A stretch of 64,000 nucleotides of DNA from positions 1,156,528-1,220,527 of the forward strand of contig NZ_CP037422.1 in the NCBI RefSeq assembly GCF_007748175.1. Reading direction: 5' to 3'. Below are positions 37,485-47,500 of this stretch, one piece after another. Below the pieces are notes generated by a model. That model did not search any database. It worked only from the letters and a program-made list of their open reading frames with translations, and was not told the DNA's origin. This stretch comes from Gimesia aquarii. GTDB lineage: Bacteria > Planctomycetota > Planctomycetia > Planctomycetales > Planctomycetaceae. The first letter of the stretch is position 1; the number at the start of each line of letters is the position of its first letter. The position numbers and the translations under genes are program-made.

Positions 37485-38963
37485 ATGAGCTTACTTCTTA
37501 GAGTCCATCAACGTTTTTCATTCCGCTATGTAATGATTTCTGTTTGCATGCTGAGCCTTCCTACTCTGTCCTTAGCCCAGCAGCCAGAGCGCAGGCAAGG
37601 CGAAATGGTGGGAGAACTCAGTACTGATTCGGTTATTCTCCAATCACGATTGACCGCACCAGAATTAGATGAAACCGGAGACCTTCCAGGAAGATTTGGT
37701 ATCGCCCGCTTTGAACTTTCCACTCGGAAAGACTTTCAGAATGCATTTTTTACTAAATGGCTCACTGCAAAACCCGAACATGATTTTATCGTGAAGACGC
37801 TGGTGATGGAGCTGAAGCCAGGGACACGTTATTACTACCGGCTCCAATATGGATCTGAAAAAACATCCATTCAAACCGGCCCCACTAATACCTTCCAAAC
37901 CCTTCCCGTCGCTGAACAAGTTGCAGAAATCAACTTTGCCGTAGTGACAGGCATGAACTTTCACTTCTTTCATCATGGTGCTGGTAAAAACCGTCCTGCA
38001 TACCAGGGAGAAGATAAACAACTGGGATTTCCGGCACTGGTTAGTATCTTGAAATTAAAGCCGGATTTTTTTGTGGGGACGGGTGATAACGTTTACTATG
38101 ATCATCCACGTCAAAACTCGGCACAAACAGCTGCAGAGCTCAGAAAGAAATGGCATGAACAATTTGCTCAACAGCGATTCATCGACCTCTTTGCTCAAGT
38201 TCCCACTTATTGGGAAAAAGACGATCATGACTTTCGGTATAATGACTGTGATCTGACCGGTGGCAGAGCCCCTTCGAATGAACTTGGACTACGTATATTT
38301 CGCGAACAGGTTCCCATTGTTGATCCAAAAAACCAGAACCCGATTACGTATCGTACACAACGCATGGGAAAACTATTACAGGTTTGGTTTACGGAAAATC
38401 GCGATTATCGCAGTCCCAATCGTTCACCTGATGGGCCTGAAAAAACGATCTGGGGAACCAGACAACGTGACTGGCTCAAAGACACACTCAAGAATTCAGA
38501 TGCGACGTTCAAACTGATTATCTCTCCTACTCCCATGATTGGGCCTGATGATAAATCCAAGAAAGATAACCACACCAACATTGGTGGATTTCGGCAGGAA
38601 CGCGATAAATTTTTTCAGTGGATCAAACAAGAGAAACTGGACCAGCAGGGTCTCTATCTGATCTGCGGAGACCGGCATTGGCAATACCACTCAATTGATC
38701 CCTCTGGTATCGAAGAGTTTTCCACTGGCGCACTCGTCGATGCGAATTCCCGTTTAGGGATTAAACCGGGAGCCAAAAAAGGAACCGACCCTGACGCACA
38801 AATCAGACAACCCTATACGTCAAATCCCGCCTCGGGCGGCTTTCTGTATGTCACTGTGAAACCCACTCAAGACGGAAATACGGGAACCGCATCATTTCAG
38901 TTCTATGATGAGCAGGGAAAGCTGTTACACCGGGTCCAAAAACAGCGAGCGATTGATCCATGA
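37485..38963 (+). CDS. PhoD-like phosphatase (alkaline phosphatase D family)
   Basis: The product has 492 residues from the ATG at 37485 (GGAG nine bases upstream); the frame opens at 37470. A signal peptide covers about residues 1-31 (ending TLSLAQQ). FFVGTGDNVYYDHP, WEKDDHDFRYND and ICGDRHWQYHS match the metal-binding motifs of PhoD-like metallophosphatases, which are exported phosphodiesterases/phosphomonoesterases. It probably releases phosphate from organic esters outside the membrane. It lies 98 bp after the DUF11-like gene. Confidence 0.85.
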   Translation: MSLLLRVHQRFSFRYVMISVCMLSLPTLSLAQQPERRQGEMVGELSTDSVILQSRLTAPELDETGDLPGRFGIARFELSTRKDFQNAFFTKWLTAKPEHDFIVKTLVMELKPGTRYYYRLQYGSEKTSIQTGPTNTFQTLPVAEQVAEINFAVVTGMNFHFFHHGAGKNRPAYQGEDKQLGFPALVSILKLKPDFFVGTGDNVYYDHPRQNSAQTAAELRKKWHEQFAQQRFIDLFAQVPTYWEKDDHDFRYNDCDLTGGRAPSNELGLRIFREQVPIVDPKNQNPITYRTQRMGKLLQVWFTENRDYRSPNRSPDGPEKTIWGTRQRDWLKDTLKNSDATFKLIISPTPMIGPDDKSKKDNHTNIGGFRQERDKFFQWIKQEKLDQQGLYLICGDRHWQYHSIDPSGIEEFSTGALVDANSRLGIKPGAKKGTDPDAQIRQPYTSNPASGGFLYVTVKPTQDGNTGTASFQFYDEQGKLLHRVQKQRAIDP

Positions 38964-39099
38964 TTCTGACTTTCATTCTCGTCGATCTTTCATAATCATC
39001 GGACAAATTATTGCAAGAGGTTCAAGTAAAGCGGTAGCATAGAGAGAATCTGTTCAATGATCATACGAAAGTATGTTTGTCCCTTGCAGAAAGACTCTA

Positions 39100-40371
39100 A
39101 TGAAACGATTCGTACCCTACTTTCAACGGCTGATTCTAGCATTGACCTTTCCATGGATCGGGATGCTAAGCGCAATCCACGCCGCAGATCCAACCATTGG
39201 TCAAATCACACTTAAGTCGGGAAAGCACGCAATTACCGACGAACCGGTTTTTGTGCTACTTCCAGAAACAGGCTTACCTGACGCTAACGTTTATCTTGTA
39301 GAGAAATCATCTGCTGGTACAAAAACGATCCCCGCACAAATCGAAAACAGGAAAAATGCAGCCAACCGTCTCTGGTTCATTCCACCGGGTAAAACAACAG
39401 CTGATACCTCACGAGTTTTTGAGATCAAGATAGGACAAACGACTTTCGAAAATGACGTTTCGATCAAAGATAGTGGCGAAGCATTCCAGATGTGCATCGG
39501 GAATCGTCGCGTATTAAATTACAATTACAAACATAGAGCGGCACCTAAACTTTTACATCCGCTTTATGGGCGCAGCGCGCATATCCATCCTATCTGGACG
39601 CCCAGTGGCAAAATCGTTTCCGATGAATTTCCTCCCGATCATGCACATCAGAGCGGGCAATTTCTGGCTTATACCAATTGTTTATTCGAAGGACGAGTCA
39701 CGAATTTCTGGGAAATCAAAAGTAATAAAGGGCGTGTCCGTTTTCATAAGCTGGTCTCACAACAGTCAGGACCTGTGTTTGCCGAACTGAAAGTGAAACA
39801 GGAACACGTCGACCTCACCGGCTCTGAAGAAAAAGCCGCTTTACTGGAAACCTGGACGATTCGAGTTTGGAACCAGACAGTAAAACAACCAAAATTCTGG
39901 ATGTATGACATTACCTCAGAAGCACGTTGTGCCTCGGAGAGTCCTTTACTCCTTCCCAAATATCATTATGGGGGTATGGCAATTCGTGGAGGGCGTGGCT
40001 GGGATAAAAACAATTGCCGCTTTTTGACTTCCAATGGAAAGACACGAAAAGATGGGAATCATGATCGCGCACACTGGTGTGATATCTATGGAAGACCCAC
40101 TGCTGAAACTCCCTGGAGTGGTTTTACAATCCTGAGTCATCGCACTAATTTTCGTCATCCCGAACCTGTGCGTATTCATCCATCGATGCCGTATATGGTG
40201 TTTACTCCCAGTGCTTTGGGTGACTGGAAAATTACACCAGAGCAGCCAAACATCAGTCGATATCGTTTTCTAGTACACGATGGTCCAACGCTTCCAGAGA
40301 CAGAACAAATTTGGCAAAATTATGCCGACCCACCACAAACTACGTTACAGCTAGTTACAGAAAATAATTAA
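39100..40371 (+). CDS. secreted PmoA-like protein (DUF6807)
   Basis: The product has 423 residues from the ATG at 39100, and the frame opens at 39073. A signal peptide ends near IHAADPT. The body carries YKHRAAPKLLHPLYG, DHAHQSGQFLAYT and LSHRTNFRHPEPVRIHPSMPY, the pattern of the PmoA/DUF6807 family common in planctomycetes and other polysaccharide degraders. The name comes from a loose link with methane oxidation genes; no enzyme activity is established. It begins a likely operon with the two amidohydrolase-fold genes (gap 19 bp). Confidence 0.82.
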   Translation: MKRFVPYFQRLILALTFPWIGMLSAIHAADPTIGQITLKSGKHAITDEPVFVLLPETGLPDANVYLVEKSSAGTKTIPAQIENRKNAANRLWFIPPGKTTADTSRVFEIKIGQTTFENDVSIKDSGEAFQMCIGNRRVLNYNYKHRAAPKLLHPLYGRSAHIHPIWTPSGKIVSDEFPPDHAHQSGQFLAYTNCLFEGRVTNFWEIKSNKGRVRFHKLVSQQSGPVFAELKVKQEHVDLTGSEEKAALLETWTIRVWNQTVKQPKFWMYDITSEARCASESPLLLPKYHYGGMAIRGGRGWDKNNCRFLTSNGKTRKDGNHDRAHWCDIYGRPTAETPWSGFTILSHRTNFRHPEPVRIHPSMPYMVFTPSALGDWKITPEQPNISRYRFLVHDGPTLPETEQIWQNYADPPQTTLQLVTENN

Positions 40372-40390
40372 ACCGCTGAGAGAATTACCA

Positions 40391-41173
40391 ATGATTTGGG
40401 ACTTACACTGTCATCTATCTGGAGTGGATGGAAAAACGGTCGATGAACGTATCGCACAGTTGATGGATTATGCCGACCGCATGGGAGTCGAACGACTCGT
40501 TTTTTTTATGGGGTGGCCTTTTTTGACAGATCCAACTCCCCAAGAATTTCGAAAACAAAATGATGATGTGATGCAAGCGATCAGCCATTGGCATGATCGG
40601 GCATTTGGCTTTGTCTATCTCAATGCAAAATATGTTGAGGAAAGTCTTAAAGAATTAGATCGTTGTGTGAAGAACGGGCCGATGGTGGGAGTGAAGCTGT
40701 GGGTAGCCACGAGATGTAACGATCCGAAAATCGACCCGATTATCAAACGCGCAGGAGAATTAAACGCGTTAATTTATCAACATACATGGTTCAAAACAGG
40801 TGGTAACCTGGTCGGAGAATCGACATCCAGCGACTTGGCACTCATGGCAAAACGACATCCGAAGATTCCTCTTATCGCCGGGCACACGGGTGGTGACTGG
40901 GAACTGGGAATTCGTGCCATTCAGAATAGCCCTAATGTGTACGCGGGATTCGGCGGATTTGATCCTACAGCCGGCGCTACTGAAATGGCAGTCCGCACTC
41001 TGGGAGCAGATCGGATCATTTATGGCAGCGATATTGGTGGTCGCAGTTTTTCGTCTCAACTGGCCAAAGTACAGGGGGCCGACATTCCTGAAGTTTCCAA
41101 GCGATTAATTCTAGGGGGCAACCTCAAACGATTGTTGACTCCCATTTTGAACGCGAAGGGAATCAAAGTATGA
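40391..41173 (+). CDS. amidohydrolase-family TIM-barrel protein
   Basis: The product has 260 residues without a signal peptide. DLHCHLSGVDG at the N-terminus is the HxH metal motif; IYQHTWF (about 130), PLIAGHTGGDW (about 163) and IIYGSDIGGR (about 215) give the remaining His and Asp ligands of the amidohydrolase-2 family. It is probably a cytoplasmic metal hydrolase or decarboxylase. Its stop overlaps the start of the next gene by four bases (ATGA), so the two are translationally coupled. Confidence 0.87.
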   Translation: MIWDLHCHLSGVDGKTVDERIAQLMDYADRMGVERLVFFMGWPFLTDPTPQEFRKQNDDVMQAISHWHDRAFGFVYLNAKYVEESLKELDRCVKNGPMVGVKLWVATRCNDPKIDPIIKRAGELNALIYQHTWFKTGGNLVGESTSSDLALMAKRHPKIPLIAGHTGGDWELGIRAIQNSPNVYAGFGGFDPTAGATEMAVRTLGADRIIYGSDIGGRSFSSQLAKVQGADIPEVSKRLILGGNLKRLLTPILNAKGIKV

Positions 41174-41949
41174 TTTTCGATACGAACGTGTACCTTTCCC
41201 GGTGGCCCTTCCGACGATTGCCGAATGATGAGACTCCCGCGCTCATTAAAAAGTTAAAGCAGAATCAAATCAGTCAGGGCTTTGCAGGTAGTTTTGACGG
41301 GCTCCTGCATAAAGATATCCGATCCGTCAATCAACGTCTGTCTGACGACTGTAAATCTTTTGGTTCAGGCACATTGATCCCCATAGGAAGTATTAATCTC
41401 AACCTTCCAAACTGGGAAGCAGATGTGATTGCCTGCCATGAAGAACTTGCGATGCCTGGCTTGCGTCTACACCCCAATTATCATCAATACCAATTGAGTG
41501 ATGATAAAGTGAACAAGCTGTTTGCTATGGCTTCAGAACGAAAGCTCTTCATTCAAATCGCGATGAGAATGGAAGATGATCGCACGCATCATCCCCTGAT
41601 GAGAATTCCGGATGTCAAATTTGAAGCCTTGCCAGACCTAATGAAACAACACGATCAACTTCAGGTAACAATTCTCAACGGAATGAAATCATTGAGAGGC
41701 GCGAAATTAACCAGTCTGACAGAAAATCCAAACCTCACCGTTGAAATTGCGATGTTGGAGGGAGTCGGCGGGATTGAAAAGCTGATGAAACAAGTCCCAT
41801 ATCAGCAGATTCTCTTCGGATCATATGCTCCCTTTTTCTACTTGGAATCCAGCCTGAATAAACTGAAAGAATCCAACCTGGGAATGGAAATCGAACAGCA
41901 AATCATCTGGCAGAATGCACGAGAGCGATTTTTTGTGACTGACTCATAG
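41170..41949 (+). CDS. amidohydrolase-fold protein lacking metal ligands
   Basis: The product has 259 residues, the size of its upstream neighbour. The start overlaps that gene's stop (ATGA at 41170). The fold is recognisable from the order of elements, but key residues are lost: DTNVYLSR replaces DxHxH at the N-terminus, ILNGMKSL lies where the barrel His is expected, and ILFGSYAPFFY replaces the GSD motif. It is probably a pseudoenzyme, perhaps a partner of the upstream protein. Another active centre cannot be excluded. Confidence 0.75.
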   Translation: MIFDTNVYLSRWPFRRLPNDETPALIKKLKQNQISQGFAGSFDGLLHKDIRSVNQRLSDDCKSFGSGTLIPIGSINLNLPNWEADVIACHEELAMPGLRLHPNYHQYQLSDDKVNKLFAMASERKLFIQIAMRMEDDRTHHPLMRIPDVKFEALPDLMKQHDQLQVTILNGMKSLRGAKLTSLTENPNLTVEIAMLEGVGGIEKLMKQVPYQQILFGSYAPFFYLESSLNKLKESNLGMEIEQQIIWQNARERFFVTDS

Positions 41950-41958
41950 TAAACAGCG

Positions 41959-43899
41959 TTACTCGGTCCATTCCAGATAGGGATCGAGCCCCATCTTATG
42001 AAACATTTCGATCCGGTGCTTTTCCTGCTTCAACATATCACGGCGTTGTTTTCGATGCAGTTTTTCCAGAAATGATTGAGTATTATTGAAGAAGGAAATC
42101 CAACTCGGAGCAAGCTCACCGTTCTCATCTGCTTTGGCAGACTCGATGATTCTTTGGAGTTGATGCGTTTCCAGACAACGTAAGAGTTCATCTTCCAGAG
42201 AAAGAAAGAACTGATACTGCCCGGGGTCTCCCTGACGGGCAGACCGACCAATCAATTGTCGGTCGATCCGTGCAGAGGTGTGCATTTCAGTCGCTATGAC
42301 ATGTAGGCCACCATTTTCACGCACTTCATCAGTGAGCAGAATATCGGTTCCACGCCCCGCCATATTGGTAGCGATCGTCACACGTGATGGCTCTCCGGCT
42401 TTCTTCACAATTGCTGCTTCTTGTTCGTGATACTTGGCGTTCAAAATCTGGTGAGGAATCGCTTTCATCGCCAACAAATCACCCAATGTTTCAGAGGCTT
42501 CTACAGAAGGCGTTCCCACCAAAACAGGGCATCGTTTTAATCGGATACGTTCTATTTCCTCAACTACGGCCATGCGTTTGGCCTGCACTGTTTTGAACAG
42601 ACGAGGCGGATCACCGATTCTTAAACAGGGGCGATGTGTGGGAACCGACGTCACTGAAACTTTATAAGTTTTGCGAATTTCCTTTTCAGCAAGAGCGGCG
42701 GTACCAGTCATGCCAGCAAGGTATGAATAGTTTTGAAAGAAACTTTGCACTGTAATGCGAGCTGCCTGTCCAGTCGAAGCGGTCACGGGAACATGCTCCT
42801 GTGCTTCGATCGATTGATGTAGTCCATCCTGCCACTTCCGACCATCCATCATGCGACCCGTGGATTCATCGACAATCACCACTTCCTCATCCACGACTAC
42901 GTAATCTCGATCTTTCAGAAATCCAAAACGGGCGACCAGAGATTGCTCAACCTGTTTATAGATTCGCTCAGTATCAATGGAATCGAGCAGCGAGGGTTTG
43001 GGCATTAACAATACTTTTCGACAACCTTGATCCGTCAGGTAAGCAGAGCGTTTTTTGGGCTCATAAACAAAGTCTTCTTCCGACTCCAACTGATGGGTGG
43101 CTCGATTACTCCAACGAAATAAATTCACTGAAGCAGCATCGTTCGGCTGGATCAAACCAATAATCAGAGGTGTACGCGCTTCATCAATTAGAACACTATC
43201 GGCTTCGTCGATTAAAGCAAAATAATTCCCGCGCTGCACAAGTGGTTCTTTGCCCGATGTTTTATGATTGGAGATCGCCTGCTCTAACTGCCCGGGTGCA
43301 CTGGCTCCAATTCTGATTCGATCGCGAAGAAAGTCGAAGCCCATTTCATTGGCTGTGCCATATGTAATGTCACACGCGTAAGCTGTACGACGATCTTCAT
43401 CTTCCATATCAGCTGTAATCGTCCCCACCGAGAGCCCCAGCTTATTGAAGACCGGTGACATAATTTCCGCATCACGTTGTGCCAGATAATCATTGACGGT
43501 GATCACGTGACAGCCTTTTCCCATCAGAGCACGCAGGTAGGCGGGCAACACGGCAGTCAGGGTTTTGCCTTCACCCGTCTGCATTTCCGCAATACCACCT
43601 TCAAACAGAGCCATCCCCCCCATAAGTTGCACAGGGAAATGCTCCATTTTCAGGGTACGCCATGCAGATTCCCGCGCCAATGCATATGCTTCGGGAAGAA
43701 TTTTCTTCAAAGGTTCGCCAGATTTTGCACGCCAGCGCAATTCTAATGAATACCGTTCCAGCCGATCATCGGTCATTTTTTTAAGCGATTCGCAACGCTT
43801 AATGATCCGATTGGCTTCAACTCTCCAACGAGAAATTCGTGATTTCGCGGGACGAAAACCGGTCTTCATCCAATGATAGCTATGAGATGCGACGCCCAA
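41959..43899 (-). CDS. short SecA-like ATPase (SecA paralogue)
   Basis: The product has 646 residues from a TTG at 43899 with AGGAGG four bases upstream; starts at 43920 (TTG) and 43869 (ATG) have no such site. It is the SecA motor: MQTGEGKTLTAVLPAYL (Walker A), VNDYLAQRDAEIM, ALIDEADSVLIDEARTPLI (Walker B with DEAD-like box), a substrate-crosslinking part, SYLAGMTGTAALAEKE and NMAGRGTDILL, LIGRSARQGDPGQ of the second motor lobe. Normal SecA has 800-900 residues; here the scaffold/wing domains and zinc-binding tail are missing. It is divergent from two giant exported proteins. Confidence 0.9.
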   Translation of the reverse strand: MGVASHSYHWMKTGFRPAKSRISRWRVEANRIIKRCESLKKMTDDRLERYSLELRWRAKSGEPLKKILPEAYALARESAWRTLKMEHFPVQLMGGMALFEGGIAEMQTGEGKTLTAVLPAYLRALMGKGCHVITVNDYLAQRDAEIMSPVFNKLGLSVGTITADMEDEDRRTAYACDITYGTANEMGFDFLRDRIRIGASAPGQLEQAISNHKTSGKEPLVQRGNYFALIDEADSVLIDEARTPLIIGLIQPNDAASVNLFRWSNRATHQLESEEDFVYEPKKRSAYLTDQGCRKVLLMPKPSLLDSIDTERIYKQVEQSLVARFGFLKDRDYVVVDEEVVIVDESTGRMMDGRKWQDGLHQSIEAQEHVPVTASTGQAARITVQSFFQNYSYLAGMTGTAALAEKEIRKTYKVSVTSVPTHRPCLRIGDPPRLFKTVQAKRMAVVEEIERIRLKRCPVLVGTPSVEASETLGDLLAMKAIPHQILNAKYHEQEAAIVKKAGEPSRVTIATNMAGRGTDILLTDEVRENGGLHVIATEMHTSARIDRQLIGRSARQGDPGQYQFFLSLEDELLRCLETHQLQRIIESAKADENGELAPSWISFFNNTQSFLEKLHRKQRRDMLKQEKHRIEMFHKMGLDPYLEWTE

Positions 43900-44550
43900 A
43901 GTACCTCCTGGAACGCTCAATAAATCATAAAAAGAAAATCTTGTTACCGATGAAACTACTCAAGGCAGTTTGACAAATGCTCAATAATTATGACGGACAA
44001 ATATCTGAAATGTAACGGCAGAAAAGAAAATTCATAAAAGAACAGAGTACGGTATCACAAACCGAAACCACAAAAAATCACATCGTATAAGCTATTGTAA
44101 CAAATAGACTTACAACCCATGCTCTTTCAGATTGTCTACAAAGTCATACTATTTTAATTAAACAACCATATTCATCACAATTTTTTTATCGCGAATTCTC
44201 TTTCAGATACTGAAAAAGAGCCTGCAATAGTAAGTTGTTACAGCGTGTTGACTTAAATCAACATGATTGGGCAAGTTGATGTCTGAAATGTTAGATTAAT
44301 CTGAACCAATCGTCATTTCTGGTGCAGGTTGTTTTTTGAGTATGCTGGATAGAATCAAATCATGCAAACCGCTCAATTCTACTAAACATTGGAAACATTC
44401 CAAATTACCTGTTTTTTTAGGTATATGTTCCTCTTTAAAATCGGTAGCTGAACATTCAGCAATTTATTGACCTAGAGGTATTGAAACGTGCTTGAGTGTT
44501 GAAATCTCTCACCCTTGAAGACCAGTAGAAGATATAAAGATACCAACCCA
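43900..44550. other. 651-bp divergent region upstream of the giant genes
   Basis: AT-rich and gene-free. It holds the promoters of the SecA-like gene and of the first giant gene. Inverted repeats: TGTTGA-CTTAAA-TCAACA (44246-44263), AGATTAATCT (44293-44302) inside GATTGG...CCAATC (44265-44311), ACCT...AGGT around T-runs (about 44407-44422), and GCTGAA-CA-TTCAGC (44447-44460), 91 bases before the ATG. These could be regulatory or a structured leader. Confidence 0.5.
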
Positions 44551-47500
44551 ATGATTTCTAAATTCATGGACAACATGTGGCATCCTCGAAGTAATAGACA
44601 CCACCGTCGAAAAAAACAGGCCACAACTCCACTCGTCGCTACCGAAAAGCTGGAAGATCGGACACTTTTGACTGGGCTTGATCTAATCGCATTCGCTCAA
44701 GCCTTAACAGCTGCAGATGTAAAGCTCTACGGTGCAGCATGGGATGCAGATACCACGGCTCAAAAATCACTCTTTGAAGACGGCGCCCAATTTCTCAACT
44801 TTATTGAAGTCACAGACTCAAATCAAAATCTAAACAGCATTGCCAACACTGAAGGCATTACCGTTTTACCTACGTGGAAATTGGCAAATGGAACTTTAAT
44901 TGAAGGTGTTCAAACTCTTGAGCAATTAGCCACGGCAACAGGTATCGATATTCCGATGTCCGAAGCTCCTTTTCTGAAAGAAATTCCAGATCAGAATCTC
45001 CTCTCCGGCACTGCCCTGCATGTCGCTTTGGATGGTTTTGACCCTGAAAACGGTCCGTTGACTTATACCGTGGAAAGCAGTAATCCTGATGTAGGAGCCC
45101 GGATTCTATCTGGCAATCGTAGTATCCGCATCTCCGTCGAAGGTTATGGAGATATGGTCTTCGAATTATTTGAAGGTAGAGCCTCGCGCGCAACAGAACG
45201 CTTCATTCAGCTGGCTGAAATGGGCTTTTATAATCAGGATGATACTGTCAGTGAAAATGTCCGTTTACATCAAATCATAAACGGCCTGATTCGAGGAGGG
45301 GCGGTTGGAACCGATGGAGAACCGGAAGAATCTAGTCTGGGGTATTTTGATGACCAGTTTCATCCAGAATTACAACATGTGCAATCGGGCTTGCTCACAA
45401 TGTATAAAATACCCGATCAGTTAATCAATACATCAGCTAATAATCCTTCAGATGGTGAAACGCATGATGATGAGAACGATTCCCAGTTCATTATCACTGA
45501 TGGCCCAAATAGAATTGATGATTTTCAGCATACCATCTTTGGGTTCCTGGTCGAAGGTGAAGAAGTTCGCGAAGCCATTAGCAATATTCCGGTTACTGAC
45601 GATCTTCCCAACTTTACAGTCACAATTGAAACGGTAGAGGTCTTTACAGACTCAGAAAATGCAACTCTTGTATTGACCGCAGCAGAAGGATACACCGGAA
45701 CGTCAACAATTACCGTTACTGTAGAGGATCAGGATGGCAACACTCAACAACGCGTATTTCAAGTGAATGTAACTCCAGATACCATTAATAGTCTGGGTAG
45801 CCTTTCAAATGCGAATCCTTATTTGGCTGATATTCCGGAATTCCAGTTGAGTCCGGGAGAATCAGTCAGTTACCAATTAGAAGCAATCGATATCGACCTT
45901 GGAGTCCTCAACGGTAATCTTTCATCACAGATTGTTTACTATGATCAATCAAGACTCCCTACAGCTGGCGCAGACTCTGGAGTACCGGGTGCTGAGCTCC
46001 TCGGCCTCGCTTCACCCGTGGAAAGTATACCGGCAGGGCTCTATAGGGTTGACTCCGAAACTGGATTACTCACTATCAGTCCCCCATCTGATCTGGCACC
46101 TGGGGTCTATGAAATCGTTGTTGCTGCTGGCTTCAACCTATTTGCCATTGATTATCAAGTCATCACAGTCAGAGTCGGAGACCCTCCAGTTGCCAACGAT
46201 GATTTTTTTGCACTACAAGGCGCAACACCTGGGCCAATCAACATTTTATCAAATGATACGGATTCTGATGGTACACTCGATCTCACATCTGTTGAAATTG
46301 TAGATCAACCTGCTCATGGAACAATCACTACCAATGCGGATGGTACTGTGAATTATATCTCCGATGGTTCTGGGTTTATGGGTCTTGGTTCATTTACGTA
46401 TCGAGTCTACGACAATCTTGGAATATCCTCTAATCTAGCAACCGTGGATTTCTCTATTGCTCCTACAGGAGTAATTTTAGTCACAACACTCAATGACCAA
46501 ACAACCGCGGATGGGAAAGTTTCTCTGCGTGAGGCTATTGAAGCAGCGAATAGTGATAATCCTTTCGATGTAGCCCCTGCGGGAAATGGTCACGATACGA
46601 TCATGTTTGATCCTGCTTTATTTATCGATGAAGGCTCCGGCTCAACTAGAACAATAGATCTTGCCGGCAGATTTCTGATCACTGACTCACTCACAATTAT
46701 TGCACCCACATCACCAGAAGGAGATGCGTTACTAACCCTTGATGCCGATAATCCGGGCCTGCCATTTCGGCATTTTTTAATCGACGATGGAACATCAGAA
46801 AATACTCTCCTCGTCAGCTTGCAAAACCTTAAATTAATCAACGGTCAAACAGATGATTCTGGTGGTTCCATTTTCAATTCTGAACATCTAGTGATTACCA
46901 ATAGCGATTTGATCAATAATAAATCGAACAATGGATCCGGTGGTGGAGCAATTTACAATACAGGTACACTCGAAATTTCAAACTCATTTTTGCAATCTAA
47001 TAGTGTGCAACAAGCAGAGGGGGGGGCCATCTATAGTACATCTGGATCGGTTACGATCACTCAGACCACGATTGACAACAATGAATCTACTGGCGGTTCT
47101 GGTGGTGGTATTTATGTCTTAAACGCCGACCTTTCCATAACAGACAGTGTACTCTCAAATAATTCTGGTCATAGTAGCGGCGGTGGGGTCTATCACCGTA
47201 ATGGCCAACTCATAATTACAAACTCATCCTTTATCAGTAATGGATCCGGTGTTGTATTATTAAATGCATCAGCAGAGGGAGGCGGGATTTATGCATCTAA
47301 CTCAACAACTACCATTTCTGGATCAACGTTCCATGATAACCGAAGCTCTGGTTCAGGCGGTGGTTTGTTTCAAGTAGGTGGAACCCTTTCCGTTCTGAAT
47401 AGTACTTTCTCAGAAAATTTCGCCTTGGCCGCTGATGGTGGAGCAATCCATGCTGGTGAAAGCACAGTGACATCCATCCTGAATTCCACGATTTCTGGAA

